Below are positions 1 to 5,321 of a stretch of DNA of 5,895 bases, piece by piece. Position 1 is the stretch's first letter; each line of letters begins with the position of its first letter. Under the pieces are notes generated by a model. That model worked only from the letters and a program-made list of their open reading frames with translations. It was not told the origin of the DNA and searched no databases. The DNA comes from Elusimicrobia bacterium RIFCSPLOWO2_01_FULL_59_12 (lineage in GTDB: Bacteria; Elusimicrobiota; Elusimicrobia; 2-01-FULL-59-12). The stretch covers positions 3,133-9,027 of the forward strand of contig MGUR01000019.1 of NCBI GenBank assembly GCA_001800075.1, given 5' to 3'. Position numbers and translations under genes: made by a program.

Positions 1-449
1 TATTGACCCTTTTTACCGTGTTGGGGTTACTTTTCTTCTGGCTGAAACGAAACGGCCGCGATGCCGGGCATCTGGCTGTCGGCTGCATGGGGATTCCCTT
101 CTGGTCCACGTTTATGAAACATCTCTTATCGCGCCCGCGGCCTGTTCGGGTGCAGCACTTAGTGGACGTCACGAGTTTTTCTTATCCCAGCGGCCATACC
201 GTAGCGGCGACCTCGTTCTATCTGTTAATCGCTTTCCTCATCAGTCGTCAATTCTCCAGTGTCCGAGCGCGTGCCGTCATTCTGGCGCTAGCTCTGGGAC
301 TCATCGCGGCCATCGGGTTTTCCCGTCTTTATTTGGGCGTGCATTATCCCAGTGACGTTCTGAGCGGGTTTCTCCTGGGTTCGGCGTGGGTGTTGTTTCT
401 CACAGCGTTTTACTCTCTTCGAAACCCCGATTCCCCTACTCGATTGTAA
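1..449 (+). CDS. PAP2-family membrane phosphatase, C-terminal part (5' end outside window)
   Basis: This is the last 148 or so codons of a type 2 phosphatidic acid phosphatase (PAP2) family membrane enzyme; the reading frame is open at the left edge. All three signature motifs are present. Motif 1 is K39-x6-R46-P47, motif 2 is P62-S-G-H65, and motif 3 is S107-R108-x5-H114-x3-D118 (numbered from base 3). In this family His114 is the phosphoryl acceptor, and His65 and Asp118 complete the active site. The hydrophobic stretches (about 1-14, 70-80, 91-106 and 121-137) fit the usual multi-pass core. Members dephosphorylate lipid phosphates such as phosphatidate, phosphatidylglycerophosphate or undecaprenyl pyrophosphate at the membrane; the sequence does not say which. 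The gene ends 25 bp before the stop of a convergent small ORF, with no clear terminator between them. Family call firm, substrate unknown. Confidence 0.93.
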   Translation, partial: LTLFTVLGLLFFWLKRNGRDAGHLAVGCMGIPFWSTFMKHLLSRPRPVRVQHLVDVTSFSYPSGHTVAATSFYLLIAFLISRQFSSVRARAVILALALGLIAAIGFSRLYLGVHYPSDVLSGFLLGSAWVLFLTAFYSLRNPDSPTRL

Positions 450-474
450 ACTCCCCAGAGGAAAACAAATCTCA

Positions 475-636
475 TTATTTCTTTTTGCCGAGATGTAATG
501 AATCAACGGACACGTGGACGGTATCGATGGGTTTCTGCAACCTGACGATTAAATAACCCGCTATAGAGAGGGCTGTAACAAGCAGAAGAAAAACCAGGAC
601 CGTGTTCGTCCTTTTTAGAACTTCGATGAGTTTCAT
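475..636 (-). CDS. Small single-pass membrane protein, 53 aa
   Basis: This is a short minus-strand ORF. It starts at an ATG whose first base is 636 and stops with TAA at 477-475. A good Shine-Dalgarno (GGGAG, 5 nt before the ATG) supports the start. The protein begins MKLIEVLKRTN, then has one hydrophobic helix at about residues 13-31 (VLVFLLLVTALSIAGYLIV). A polar tail follows and ends in KKK. With positive charges before the helix, the topology is either an uncleaved signal anchor or a simple tail-out membrane peptide. It is convergent with the PAP2 gene and divergent from the zinc-finger gene, so its upstream region (637-828) is shared with regulatory element copy 1. A weak -10-like GATAAT lies upstream, without a convincing -35. 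I do not recognise a family. The SD, clean start and typical small-membrane-protein layout make it more likely than not to be real. Confidence 0.55.
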   Translation of the reverse strand: MKLIEVLKRTNTVLVFLLLVTALSIAGYLIVRLQKPIDTVHVSVDSLHLGKKK

Positions 637-697
637 GACTGCTCCCTTGTTTGGGACTTCAATTGCCTTATTATCGCTTATCTCTGTTAAAGCGCCA

Positions 698-790
698 TAA
701 GCGTTTGGACTAGTCCCACTCGCGTAGTTTCAAAGACATAAAAAATAGCTCTCCCTCCTGATAGGCACCCCCTCCGCTCTGTTCTATCAT
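698..790 (+). promoter_or_regulatory. Duplicated promoter element, copy 1 (upstream of zinc-finger gene)
   Basis: The 43-bp core at 725-767 is 40/43 identical to 1976-2018. The differences are at 732, 744 and 750. Similarity extends weakly upstream with identical spacing: TAAGC lies 27 bp before the core in both copies. The core ends in TAGGCA (762-767), a 4/6 match to a -35 box. TATCAT (785-790, 5/6 match to TATAAT) follows after exactly 17 bp. The core contains an A-rich tract (738-746) where an UP element or activator site could sit. A start of transcription near 797 would give a leader of about 32 nt for the 829 gene. That the duplication is real is plain from the sequence; its role as a promoter is inference. 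Confidence 0.5.
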
Positions 791-828
791 AAAGGTGCCA
801 GGACAGTTGGATGCACAAAGAGGATTCG

Positions 829-1056
829 ATGACCACACTCCTAGAAGGGACTCTGGCCCCTATGAACGCTGCTGGACTTCCAAGTGAGCGGCGGATGCAC
901 CTGCCGCCTTGCGATCCATTGGCGATCAGCAGACACACCCGTTGTCCGTCATGTAGGCTGGAGTTCAAGGAAAGTACTGGTTTCATGAGTCATCTCATCG
1001 TGGAACACTGGTGCTCGCGTGAAGCAGCGCATATCTGGTGGCTCCATGCCGCCTGA
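829..1056 (+). CDS. Small C2H2 zinc-finger protein, 75 aa
   Basis: The ATG at 829 is chosen because AGAGGA lies 4 nt before it; an in-frame ATG at 811 has no such site. The distinctive part is residues 39-60, which follow the classical C2H2 zinc-finger spacing exactly: C39-x2-C42-x3-F46-x5-F52-x2-H55-x4-H60. Both zinc ligand pairs and both core hydrophobic positions are present. This is the eukaryotic-type C-x12-H linker, not the C-x9-H spacing of bacterial Ros/MucR regulators. Additional Cys/His residues (C28, H36, C62, H68, H73) and a Trp-rich tail (W61, W70, W71) flank the finger. A single finger could bind DNA or RNA weakly or mediate protein contacts. No other domain is visible. The gene lies just downstream of regulatory element copy 1. 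Metal binding is strongly suggested; the function is unknown. Confidence 0.65.
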   Translation: MTTLLEGTLAPMNAAGLPSERRMHLPPCDPLAISRHTRCPSCRLEFKESTGFMSHLIVEHWCSREAAHIWWLHAA

Positions 1057-1120
1057 GACCTTACCCTTTCTTGACCTCAAAACGCCATCCCTGATGCAAC
1101 GGCAACCTGCCCGTCATGAG

Positions 1121-1393
1121 ATGCCTTCAGTCTGCATGCGCAAGATCAAGCTATTGAAAACCGGACATTGGACGTCCGCCGTGGCGGCCCTCCTTCTGAT
1201 GGGACCGATGCTGAGGCCCCAGGAGGCGCTCGCAAATCACGCCCCCGAATTAAAGACGACAGCATGGAATGACGATGCGAGCGTTGCCCGGCTCACGGAC
1301 AGACTGCTTGGCAAATGCCCCACCCTCGCGTACTATGTTCTTATTGGAGAGGTGCCGAAAAATGGATCAGCAACGCCACCGATGGGATATTAA
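1121..1393 (+). CDS. Putative short secreted protein, possibly the 5' fragment of a frameshifted gene
   Basis: The ORF is open from 1019, but its first part overlaps the zinc-finger gene. Starts at 1121 or 1136 place a signal peptide at the N-terminus: basic MRKIKLLKTGH, hydrophobic AVAALLLMGPML, then a signal peptidase I site after ALA with NHAPELK as the mature start. The remaining 50 or so residues include an amphipathic stretch (ASVARLTDRLLGK) and end abruptly with PPMGY. No good Shine-Dalgarno precedes either start, so translation might be coupled to the upstream gene. The next two frames continue with protein-like sequence. The segment from about 1360 in frame 1 reads KWISNATDGILKSKNDEVI, and from 1434 in frame 3 it reads MAKIENAYYDGEVVYSEYNK. 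This could therefore be one secreted protein broken by two frameshifts. No family recognised. Confidence 0.4.
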   Translation: MPSVCMRKIKLLKTGHWTSAVAALLLMGPMLRPQEALANHAPELKTTAWNDDASVARLTDRLLGKCPTLAYYVLIGEVPKNGSATPPMGY

Positions 1394-1556
1394 AGTCAAA
1401 GAACGACGAAGTCATCAGATTAATCGGGAAATGGCGAAAATCGAGAACGCGTATTACGATGGAGAGGTTGTCTATTCCGAATATAACAAGGCTATTTCCG
1501 ATTTCCTGAAGGACGCTGTTAGCTTGGGGATTGTGGGCGGAAACGGCACCAAATAG
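1362..1556 (+). CDS. Small charged protein, 64 aa (SHOCT-like helical hairpin?) or 3' fragment of a frameshifted gene
   Basis: The ATG at 1362 is preceded by GGAGAGG (1346-1352) at a 9-nt distance, a respectable ribosome site. The start overlaps the end of the previous ORF by 32 bp, compatible with translational coupling. The protein is soluble and highly charged. Residues 1-24 are basic (MDQQRHRWDIKVKERR), and residues 25-53 would form a helix-turn-helix-like hairpin around AYYDGEVVYSEYNKAI. The D-G-x-V-x-x-x-E-Y pattern recalls the short SHOCT domain (helix, DGxI, helix), but the match is loose. The alternative is that only the part from about 1434 is native and is the C-terminus of the secreted protein begun at 1121, reached through two frameshifts. 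The SD argues for an independent small gene; the sense-like text in the other frame argues for decay. It overlaps the AI-2E remnant by 26 bp. Confidence 0.42.
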   Translation: MDQQRHRWDIKVKERRSHQINREMAKIENAYYDGEVVYSEYNKAISDFLKDAVSLGIVGGNGTK

Positions 1557-1992
1557 AATTTACGATCTTTTTTTTCTTTCATTCCTCTTTGTAATTCTCC
1601 AAGGGGTTTCCCAGCTACTGGCTCCTTTTTTGGGAGCGCTCCTGGCCTCGCTCGTTTGCGCCATCATGTTTTATCCCCTGTACCGGGCGCTTCGCCGTTG
1701 GTTTCCTCACTACCGATCCTCCTCTATGGCTCTGCCTGCGGATAGTCTTGTTCCGATTCTCTTCGTGCTTTTGGGTGCTTTAACAGCGTTTTTCAGTCTT
1801 GTGCCGTGTGTCGGGACTGTTGGGGCATGGATTCCGGTTGCGATTTTTCTTTTGGCGAAGGGAGTGTACTGGAGGAGCGCGCTCGTCCTGGTTTGGGGAG
1901 CGCGCGGTGTGGCGGGCTTCGGAGATTCGCAGCCCTCACGACTCGCCGTAAGCATTTTCCGTACCCCAACCGTAGTAGTTTCCAAGACATAA
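1531..1992 (+). pseudogene. AI-2E family (PerM/YdiK-type) permease remnant, central domain deleted
   Basis: The two ends of an AI-2E family transporter can be read in one frame, but the middle is missing. Residues 9-61 are the family's N-terminal helix pair, including the typical PFLGALLASLVCAIMFYPLY and basic RALRRWF. Residues 71-123 are the C-terminal helices, with the hallmark FSLVPCVGTVGAWIPVAIF and the following VLVWG. Full-length members have about 350 residues. Here the junction at residues 62-72 (nt 1715-1746) replaces roughly 150-200 residues holding the soluble domain and central helices. The only start candidates are TTG 1531 or CTG 1516, with no SD. After WGARGVAGFGDS the family's C-terminus is also lost, and the frame runs into regulatory element copy 2. 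I read this as a pseudogene. A short expressed multi-helix protein cannot be excluded, because the frame has stayed open across the join. Confidence 0.75.
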
Positions 1993-2041
1993 AATATAGC
2001 ACTCCCTCCTGATAGGCATTGATCCGCTTTTCTCCTAACAT
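1949..2041 (+). promoter_or_regulatory. Duplicated promoter element, copy 2 (upstream of secreted-protein/DUF883 unit)
   Basis: Core 1976-2018 is the second copy of the 43-bp block at 725-767, in the same orientation and with no gaps. As in copy 1, the core closes with TAGGCA (2013-2018). A -10-like TAACAT (2036-2041, 4/6) follows after exactly 17 bp. The spacer itself is diverged except for a TCCGCT run shifted by one base, so the conserved hexamer distance is not simply carried along by identity. The expected transcript start near 2048 gives a leader of about 50 nt for the 2099 gene. The 3' end of the AI-2E remnant frame overlaps the element. Promoter role inferred. Confidence 0.5.
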
Positions 2042-2098
2042 GCAATCCTGAAGGGAAATCCACGAAGGGTTCCCCACGTGCAAAAGGAGACTCTACCC

Positions 2099-2650
2099 AT
2101 GAAACGAATAAAAAGCAGTTGGGTTGTGACCGGGATGCTTCTCATGGCCCTCGGCCTTTCCCGAAGCGTCTTCGCAGACGCTCAAGAAGAAACACGGTTG
2201 AAAAATGCGCAGACGGAAATCGATCAATACGCATCGGTCTGGTCGCAGGACGAACACGTCAACGCCTTTGCGAAGTATTTCAAGGTGCCGGTCAGTGCCG
2301 TTCGGGACCTCAGCGCGAAGAACCAGGGATGGGGAGCGGTCACCATTGAACTCGCCATGGCCTGGGAACTCAATACGGTACACCCCCAGAACTTCCCGTT
2401 CATGACAGCGTCCTTGAATCGCATCGAAGCGCTGCGTGCGGATGGCAAAGCATGGGGAGAGATCGCGCGGACTCTGGAATTCGGATTGGGTCCCGTTGTT
2501 CGAGAAACTGAAGCCACCTCGAAGCAACTGCGCCAAGACGACCTCGCCTTGACACTGAAGAATCAAGAAGGCGTCAAAGTCGAAGAGAACCGGAGAATCA
2601 TTCGATTAGAGCACCAAATCGCTCAGGCGGACCGAGCAGATCGCCGATAG
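2099..2650 (+). CDS. Secreted hypothetical protein with internal GWG/AWG duplication, 183 aa
   Basis: The ATG at 2099 is preceded by AAAAGGAGA with about 8 nt spacing; the in-frame GTG at 2078 lies upstream of that SD and is unlikely. Residues 1-26 form a signal peptide (MKRIKSS, hydrophobic VVTGMLLMALGL, cleavage after VFA before DAQEE), so the product is probably periplasmic. The mature protein is largely helical. Two similar segments are visible. Residues 68-86 read VRDLSAKNQGWGAVTIELA, and residues 109-126 read IEALRADGKAWGEIARTL. Each has Leu, a basic/polar turn, [GA]-W-G and an amphipathic helix, 41 residues apart. The last 45 residues are highly charged and could be a coiled coil. No enzymatic motif is seen and I do not recognise a named family. 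The DUF883-like gene follows after 45 bp without a terminator, so the two are likely co-transcribed from element copy 2. Confidence 0.82.
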   Translation: MKRIKSSWVVTGMLLMALGLSRSVFADAQEETRLKNAQTEIDQYASVWSQDEHVNAFAKYFKVPVSAVRDLSAKNQGWGAVTIELAMAWELNTVHPQNFPFMTASLNRIEALRADGKAWGEIARTLEFGLGPVVRETEATSKQLRQDDLALTLKNQEGVKVEENRRIIRLEHQIAQADRADRR

Positions 2651-2695
2651 ACCGTCGAGAGGCCAAGAAATAGCAAATCACTCAAGGAGATAGAA

Positions 2696-2983
2696 ATGGA
2701 AAACATTCGAAAAGTAGCGGCGACGCTCAGCAAAGATGGGGACACGGCCATCGAACGGGCTCACGACGTTGCGGAGACCGCGTGGAAGAAAGGCCGCGAA
2801 ACCTTCAAAGAATTACGCGGCCAGGGGCAAGACGCGATAGATCAAGCGCAGAAGAGTGTTCAAGAGGTATGGCACGATACCCAAAAACTTGTGCAAAAGC
2901 ACCCCGGGAAAACTGTGGGCCTAGCTCTTTTGATCGGAGTTATCATCGGCGGCGCTCTGATAGCGATGCGAAATAACGAATAG
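2696..2983 (+). CDS. DUF883/ElaB-YqjD-like membrane-anchored protein, 95 aa
   Basis: The ATG at 2696 has AAGGAG 6-7 nt upstream. Residues 1-66 are a long charged amphipathic helix (coiled-coil-like, rich in K, E, Q, A). A short HPGK turn (69-72) follows, then a glycine-rich transmembrane helix at about 73-91 (TVGLALLIGVIIGGALIAM) and a short polar tail RNNE. This order (soluble helix, His-Pro, C-terminal TM anchor) is that of the DUF883 family, which includes E. coli ElaB, YqjD and YgaM. Those are tail-anchored inner-membrane proteins; YqjD and ElaB associate with ribosomes in stationary phase and are stress-induced. Length agrees with the family (about 95-110 aa). It is the second gene of the unit starting at 2099 and is followed by a hairpin at 3007-3047. 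Family assignment is good; the ribosome role is carried over from E. coli and not shown here. Confidence 0.85.
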   Translation: MENIRKVAATLSKDGDTAIERAHDVAETAWKKGRETFKELRGQGQDAIDQAQKSVQEVWHDTQKLVQKHPGKTVGLALLIGVIIGGALIAMRNNE

Positions 2984-3006
2984 GAAACATGAATACACTC
3001 TCCGAG

Positions 3007-3047
3007 GCCCCTTCGCAACGGGGTTGACCTTCCGTTGCCGAAGGGGC
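3007..3047 (+). terminator. Long hairpin after the DUF883 gene, possible terminator without U-tract
   Basis: GCCCCTTCGCAACGG (3007-3021) pairs with 3032-3047 over 15 bp with one bulged C, closing a 10-nt loop. It lies 24 bp after the stop of the DUF883-like gene. No T-run follows on either strand, so it is an atypical intrinsic terminator at best. It may instead protect the mRNA 3' end or be a dispersed palindromic repeat. A weaker inverted repeat (GTGACG 3051-3056 with CGTCAC 3073-3078) follows. Confidence 0.45.
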
Positions 3048-3165
3048 ACAGTGACGTCATGAAAAAGAGAGTCGTCACCTCGATAGTTTTCCTACTGTAA
3101 AAAGAAAACAAGTTATTTCCCTCATCGAAAAAATTAAGAAGCAAATCCCTCGATACCAGTTCTGA

Positions 3166-3192
3166 TTGACCCTTCTGTCAATTTGCTAAACT
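3166..3192 (+). promoter_or_regulatory. Sigma-70-type extended -10 promoter for the TPR gene
   Basis: TTGACC (3166-3171, 5/6) is followed after 15 bp by TAAACT (3187-3192, 4/6). TGC stands directly before the -10, giving the TGn extended -10 signature that tolerates a poor spacer. The start of transcription would fall near 3199, some 20 nt before the TTG start of the TPR gene. Confidence 0.5.
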
Positions 3193-3219
3193 TAGCGGCA
3201 GGTTCACCCATAACTTAAA

Positions 3220-3882
3220 TTGACTCCAACGATTCTATCGCGTCCCAGGCTTGAACAACTCATTCAGCAGGGCGTGCAGTGGATCCGCGCGCACCGCGAA
3301 CAGTCCTGGGCCATCGCGGGAACTGTGGTCGGCGCCGTCGTGATCCTCTCGTTTGTGATCCAGCGACGACAGACGGAAAACAATGAAGCCTGGACACAAC
3401 TGGGCGTGTCGCAGGGATACCTGCTGCAGGGCCAGACCGGAGAAGCCGGCAAGGCGTTGGACCTCTGGTTTTCGCGATTTCAAGGCACCTCGGCGGAATC
3501 GTACGCCAGGTTTTTACGAGCTGACCTTCTTTACGGCACTACCGATTACGCCGGCGCGGCCCGCCTTTACGGGGAGTTGGCCCAGACGGGACAGCCTCCG
3601 GATGTTCGGCCCCTCGCGCTGGCCGCCCAGTGCGCGGCCGAAGAGACGTCGGGCCGCCTGGCCGAAGCGCAGGCGCTGGCCCAGCGGTTTCTCGACAGCT
3701 ATCCAGATCATTTCCTCGCGGCCTCAATCTATATCAGCCAGGCGCGATTGGCTGAGCTAACGGGTGATCCCTCCAACGCCACTGCGATCTATGACCGCTT
3801 CGTGGTTCTCTATCCTCAGAGCCCGTGGACCGATTTGGCCAGGGCCCGTCTCCTGGCCCTGGGGGCTCCTGCCAAAAAGTAG
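3220..3882 (+). CDS. Membrane-anchored TPR protein (YfgM/CpoB-like), 220 aa
   Basis: The frame has a stop at 3211-3213, leaving TTG 3220 as the only plausible early start. No convincing SD precedes it, and the predicted leader is only about 20 nt. Residues 1-28 are cytoplasmic and basic (WIRAHREQ), and residues 29-48 form one transmembrane helix (SWAIAGTVVGAVVILSFVIQ). The remainder is a periplasmic helical solenoid with TPR-like repeats at about 57-90, 94-122, 130-160 and 164-212. The recurrent A-x-x-x-Y/F and Y-P ends (SYPDHF, LYPQSPWTDLARARL) are typical of TPR units in periplasmic proteins. The layout matches YfgM-type ancillary translocon subunits, which bind SecYEG and periplasmic chaperones. 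That fits a gene beside outer-membrane protein genes, but a general envelope scaffold is equally possible. It appears to be a single-gene unit: the next gene has its own strong promoter 21 bp after the stop. Confidence 0.8.
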   Translation: MTPTILSRPRLEQLIQQGVQWIRAHREQSWAIAGTVVGAVVILSFVIQRRQTENNEAWTQLGVSQGYLLQGQTGEAGKALDLWFSRFQGTSAESYARFLRADLLYGTTDYAGAARLYGELAQTGQPPDVRPLALAAQCAAEETSGRLAEAQALAQRFLDSYPDHFLAASIYISQARLAELTGDPSNATAIYDRFVVLYPQSPWTDLARARLLALGAPAKK

Positions 3883-3902
3883 CCTATTTCTTGATAATTT
3901 TC

Positions 3903-3931
3903 TTGACAGTAAAAGGAATGTTGTCTATATT
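3903..3931 (+). promoter_or_regulatory. Strong sigma-70-type promoter of the outer-membrane barrel gene
   Basis: A perfect -35 box TTGACA (3903-3908) is followed after 17 bp by TATATT (3926-3931, 5/6). It lies directly after the TPR gene stop in an AT-rich stretch. Transcription would start near 3938 and give a leader of about 75 nt with an AGGGGG ribosome site before the ATG at 4013. This is the best housekeeping promoter in the window and suggests constitutive, high expression, as expected for a porin. Confidence 0.8.
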
Positions 3932-4012
3932 CTGCCCACGAGACGCAAAAAACAGCCAGTCGCAACGAAGCCGACGGCGAAGAATGTCAACGAAGATAAA
4001 AGGGGGAACTAC

Positions 4013-5305
4013 ATGCTAGCAAGAAAAATGTTCAGCTCAGGGTTCGTGCTGGGGCTGGTTGTATTCGTAACTTTTCCGGCCCGCGCCGAGCTTTTGAAGA
4101 ACCTGAAGACGGACGGCAGCATCGAAGTCCGGGCCTTCGGAATCGATAATGAAACCGACCGCAACCCAATCGCCGATGACTACCGCGGTGAATCAAGAAC
4201 GCGCGTCATGGCGGGCGGCTCGTTTGACCTCCTGGATGATGTTCATGGACGCGTCCTGCTCAGCAAGAACAACCGCGTCTATGGTTCCGTTACAGGATCG
4301 GAAGATACCAATACGGTGCAGGATACTGTCCTGCTTGACAACGCCTTCGTCAAAATCGACAAGGTGTTCGACCGCGTAGACCTCACCCTGGGCCGTCAGT
4401 TTTATGGGGACCCGAATGATATTGTGATCTACTTCGGACCTCAAAATGACGATGTCCTCTCGGTCACCGCCGTGGACGTTTTCCGGGCGGATGCGGCCCT
4501 CGGCGACTGGGGAAAGTTCCAAGGTATCGCTGGAAAAATCAGTGATGCGGCAGCTGTTGGCGCCGCGGCGAACTCCGATGTTGACCTCTACGGAGGCATG
4601 ATCGGGACCGACAAGCTGATTCCGAAAGGCAGACTGGGACTCTCCTACTACACGGCGAAAATCAAGGGAGTAGGTGCGACGGCCAACGACACCATCAGCG
4701 CAGCGATCCTTTGCGCGCTCGGGGATGTCGGCGATACCGGCCTGAGCTATCACGCCGATTATGCCCAGAACTTCGGAGAGGACGAGACCATCCCCCCTCC
4801 TACCGACAGCGATCATGATGGCAACGCCATCCTTCTCGGCCTCAAGTACGGACAATCGCTGATGGACAAGCCTTTCCGCGCCATGCTGGACTGGGGTCGC
4901 GGGACGAACAACTTCGCAGCGGTTGCGCCGGGAAAACGCTTCGGTAAAATCTGGGGCGAGCACACGGCATCCTCCGGCCTTCAGCCGTCAAACCTAAATA
5001 GCGTGGGCGGCGCGGGCTTAACCAACCTGCAGGTGTTTGATGCCGGAGTGGGGATCAACCCGATCCAGAAACTGGGGATCGACCTCAACGCGTATCGGTT
5101 CCAATACGACGATGCCACCCTGGCCGGCGGCCTCACCAGCGCGGGGACGGAATACGATCTGATCCTCTCGTGGAAACATTCTGATAATGTTTCCTTGGAA
5201 GCGTCGGCCGCTTCGTTCCAGGTTGGGGATGCCCTGCAAAATACAGGCGGCACACCCACCGCGCCGATCACTCGGCTGGGCGCGGACGTCAAGATTAAGT
5301 TCTAA
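4013..5305 (+). CDS. Outer-membrane beta-barrel protein (porin / alginate-export-like), 430 aa
   Basis: The ATG at 4013 is chosen because AGGGGG sits 6 nt before it and a clean signal peptide follows: MLARKMFSSG, hydrophobic FVLGLVVFVTF, cleavage after ARA before ELLKNL. The frame is open back to 3764, but that part covers the TPR gene and the promoter. The mature protein has many short alternating polar/hydrophobic strands ending in aromatic residues. Its last residues GADVKIKF finish with Phe, the usual BAM recognition signal. Residues 123-134 include VDLTLGRQFYGD, resembling the GRQ/YGD strand of alginate-export-type barrels. No catalytic motif is seen. The product is probably a channel in the outer membrane; the substrate is unknown. 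The unit is monocistronic: its own promoter lies at 3903-3931 and a strong terminator at 5322-5415. A second barrel gene with a comparable GRQ strand follows. Confidence 0.85.
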   Translation: MLARKMFSSGFVLGLVVFVTFPARAELLKNLKTDGSIEVRAFGIDNETDRNPIADDYRGESRTRVMAGGSFDLLDDVHGRVLLSKNNRVYGSVTGSEDTNTVQDTVLLDNAFVKIDKVFDRVDLTLGRQFYGDPNDIVIYFGPQNDDVLSVTAVDVFRADAALGDWGKFQGIAGKISDAAAVGAAANSDVDLYGGMIGTDKLIPKGRLGLSYYTAKIKGVGATANDTISAAILCALGDVGDTGLSYHADYAQNFGEDETIPPPTDSDHDGNAILLGLKYGQSLMDKPFRAMLDWGRGTNNFAAVAPGKRFGKIWGEHTASSGLQPSNLNSVGGAGLTNLQVFDAGVGINPIQKLGIDLNAYRFQYDDATLAGGLTSAGTEYDLILSWKHSDNVSLEASAASFQVGDALQNTGGTPTAPITRLGADVKIKF

Positions 5306-5321
5306 CGCTGTCTATTTAAGA

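Noticed and set aside
687..767. Minus-strand reading of the repeat as a conserved peptide (GGxAIFYVxETT) or as SD AGGAGG plus ATG
   Set aside because: One frame gives similar peptides only because the DNA is 93% identical. The ORF from the SD-like ATG ends after 9 codons in copy 1 and differs in copy 2.
738..767. Sigma-28-type promoter (TAAA ... CCTGATAG) inside the repeat
   Set aside because: The -10-like half matches 5/8 and the spacing is one base short. The TAGGCA-17-TATCAT/TAACAT reading explains both copies better.
2093..2566. 157-codon minus-strand open frame
   Set aside because: It mirrors the secreted 183-aa gene, which has a good SD and signal peptide. The mirrored protein has no recognisable features.
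3060..3101. 13-codon ORF beginning MKKRVVTSIVFLL
   Set aside because: It looks like the start of a signal peptide but stops at once, has no SD, and nothing follows in other frames.
3764..4012. N-terminal extension of the barrel gene frame
   Set aside because: It overlaps the TPR gene in another frame and spans the TTGACA/TATATT promoter. The signal peptide and SD fix the start at 4013.
4193..4963. 256-codon minus-strand open frame
   Set aside because: It lies antisense to the barrel gene, which has a signal peptide, SD, promoter and terminal Phe. The minus frame has no SD, membrane or domain pattern and is a codon-bias shadow.
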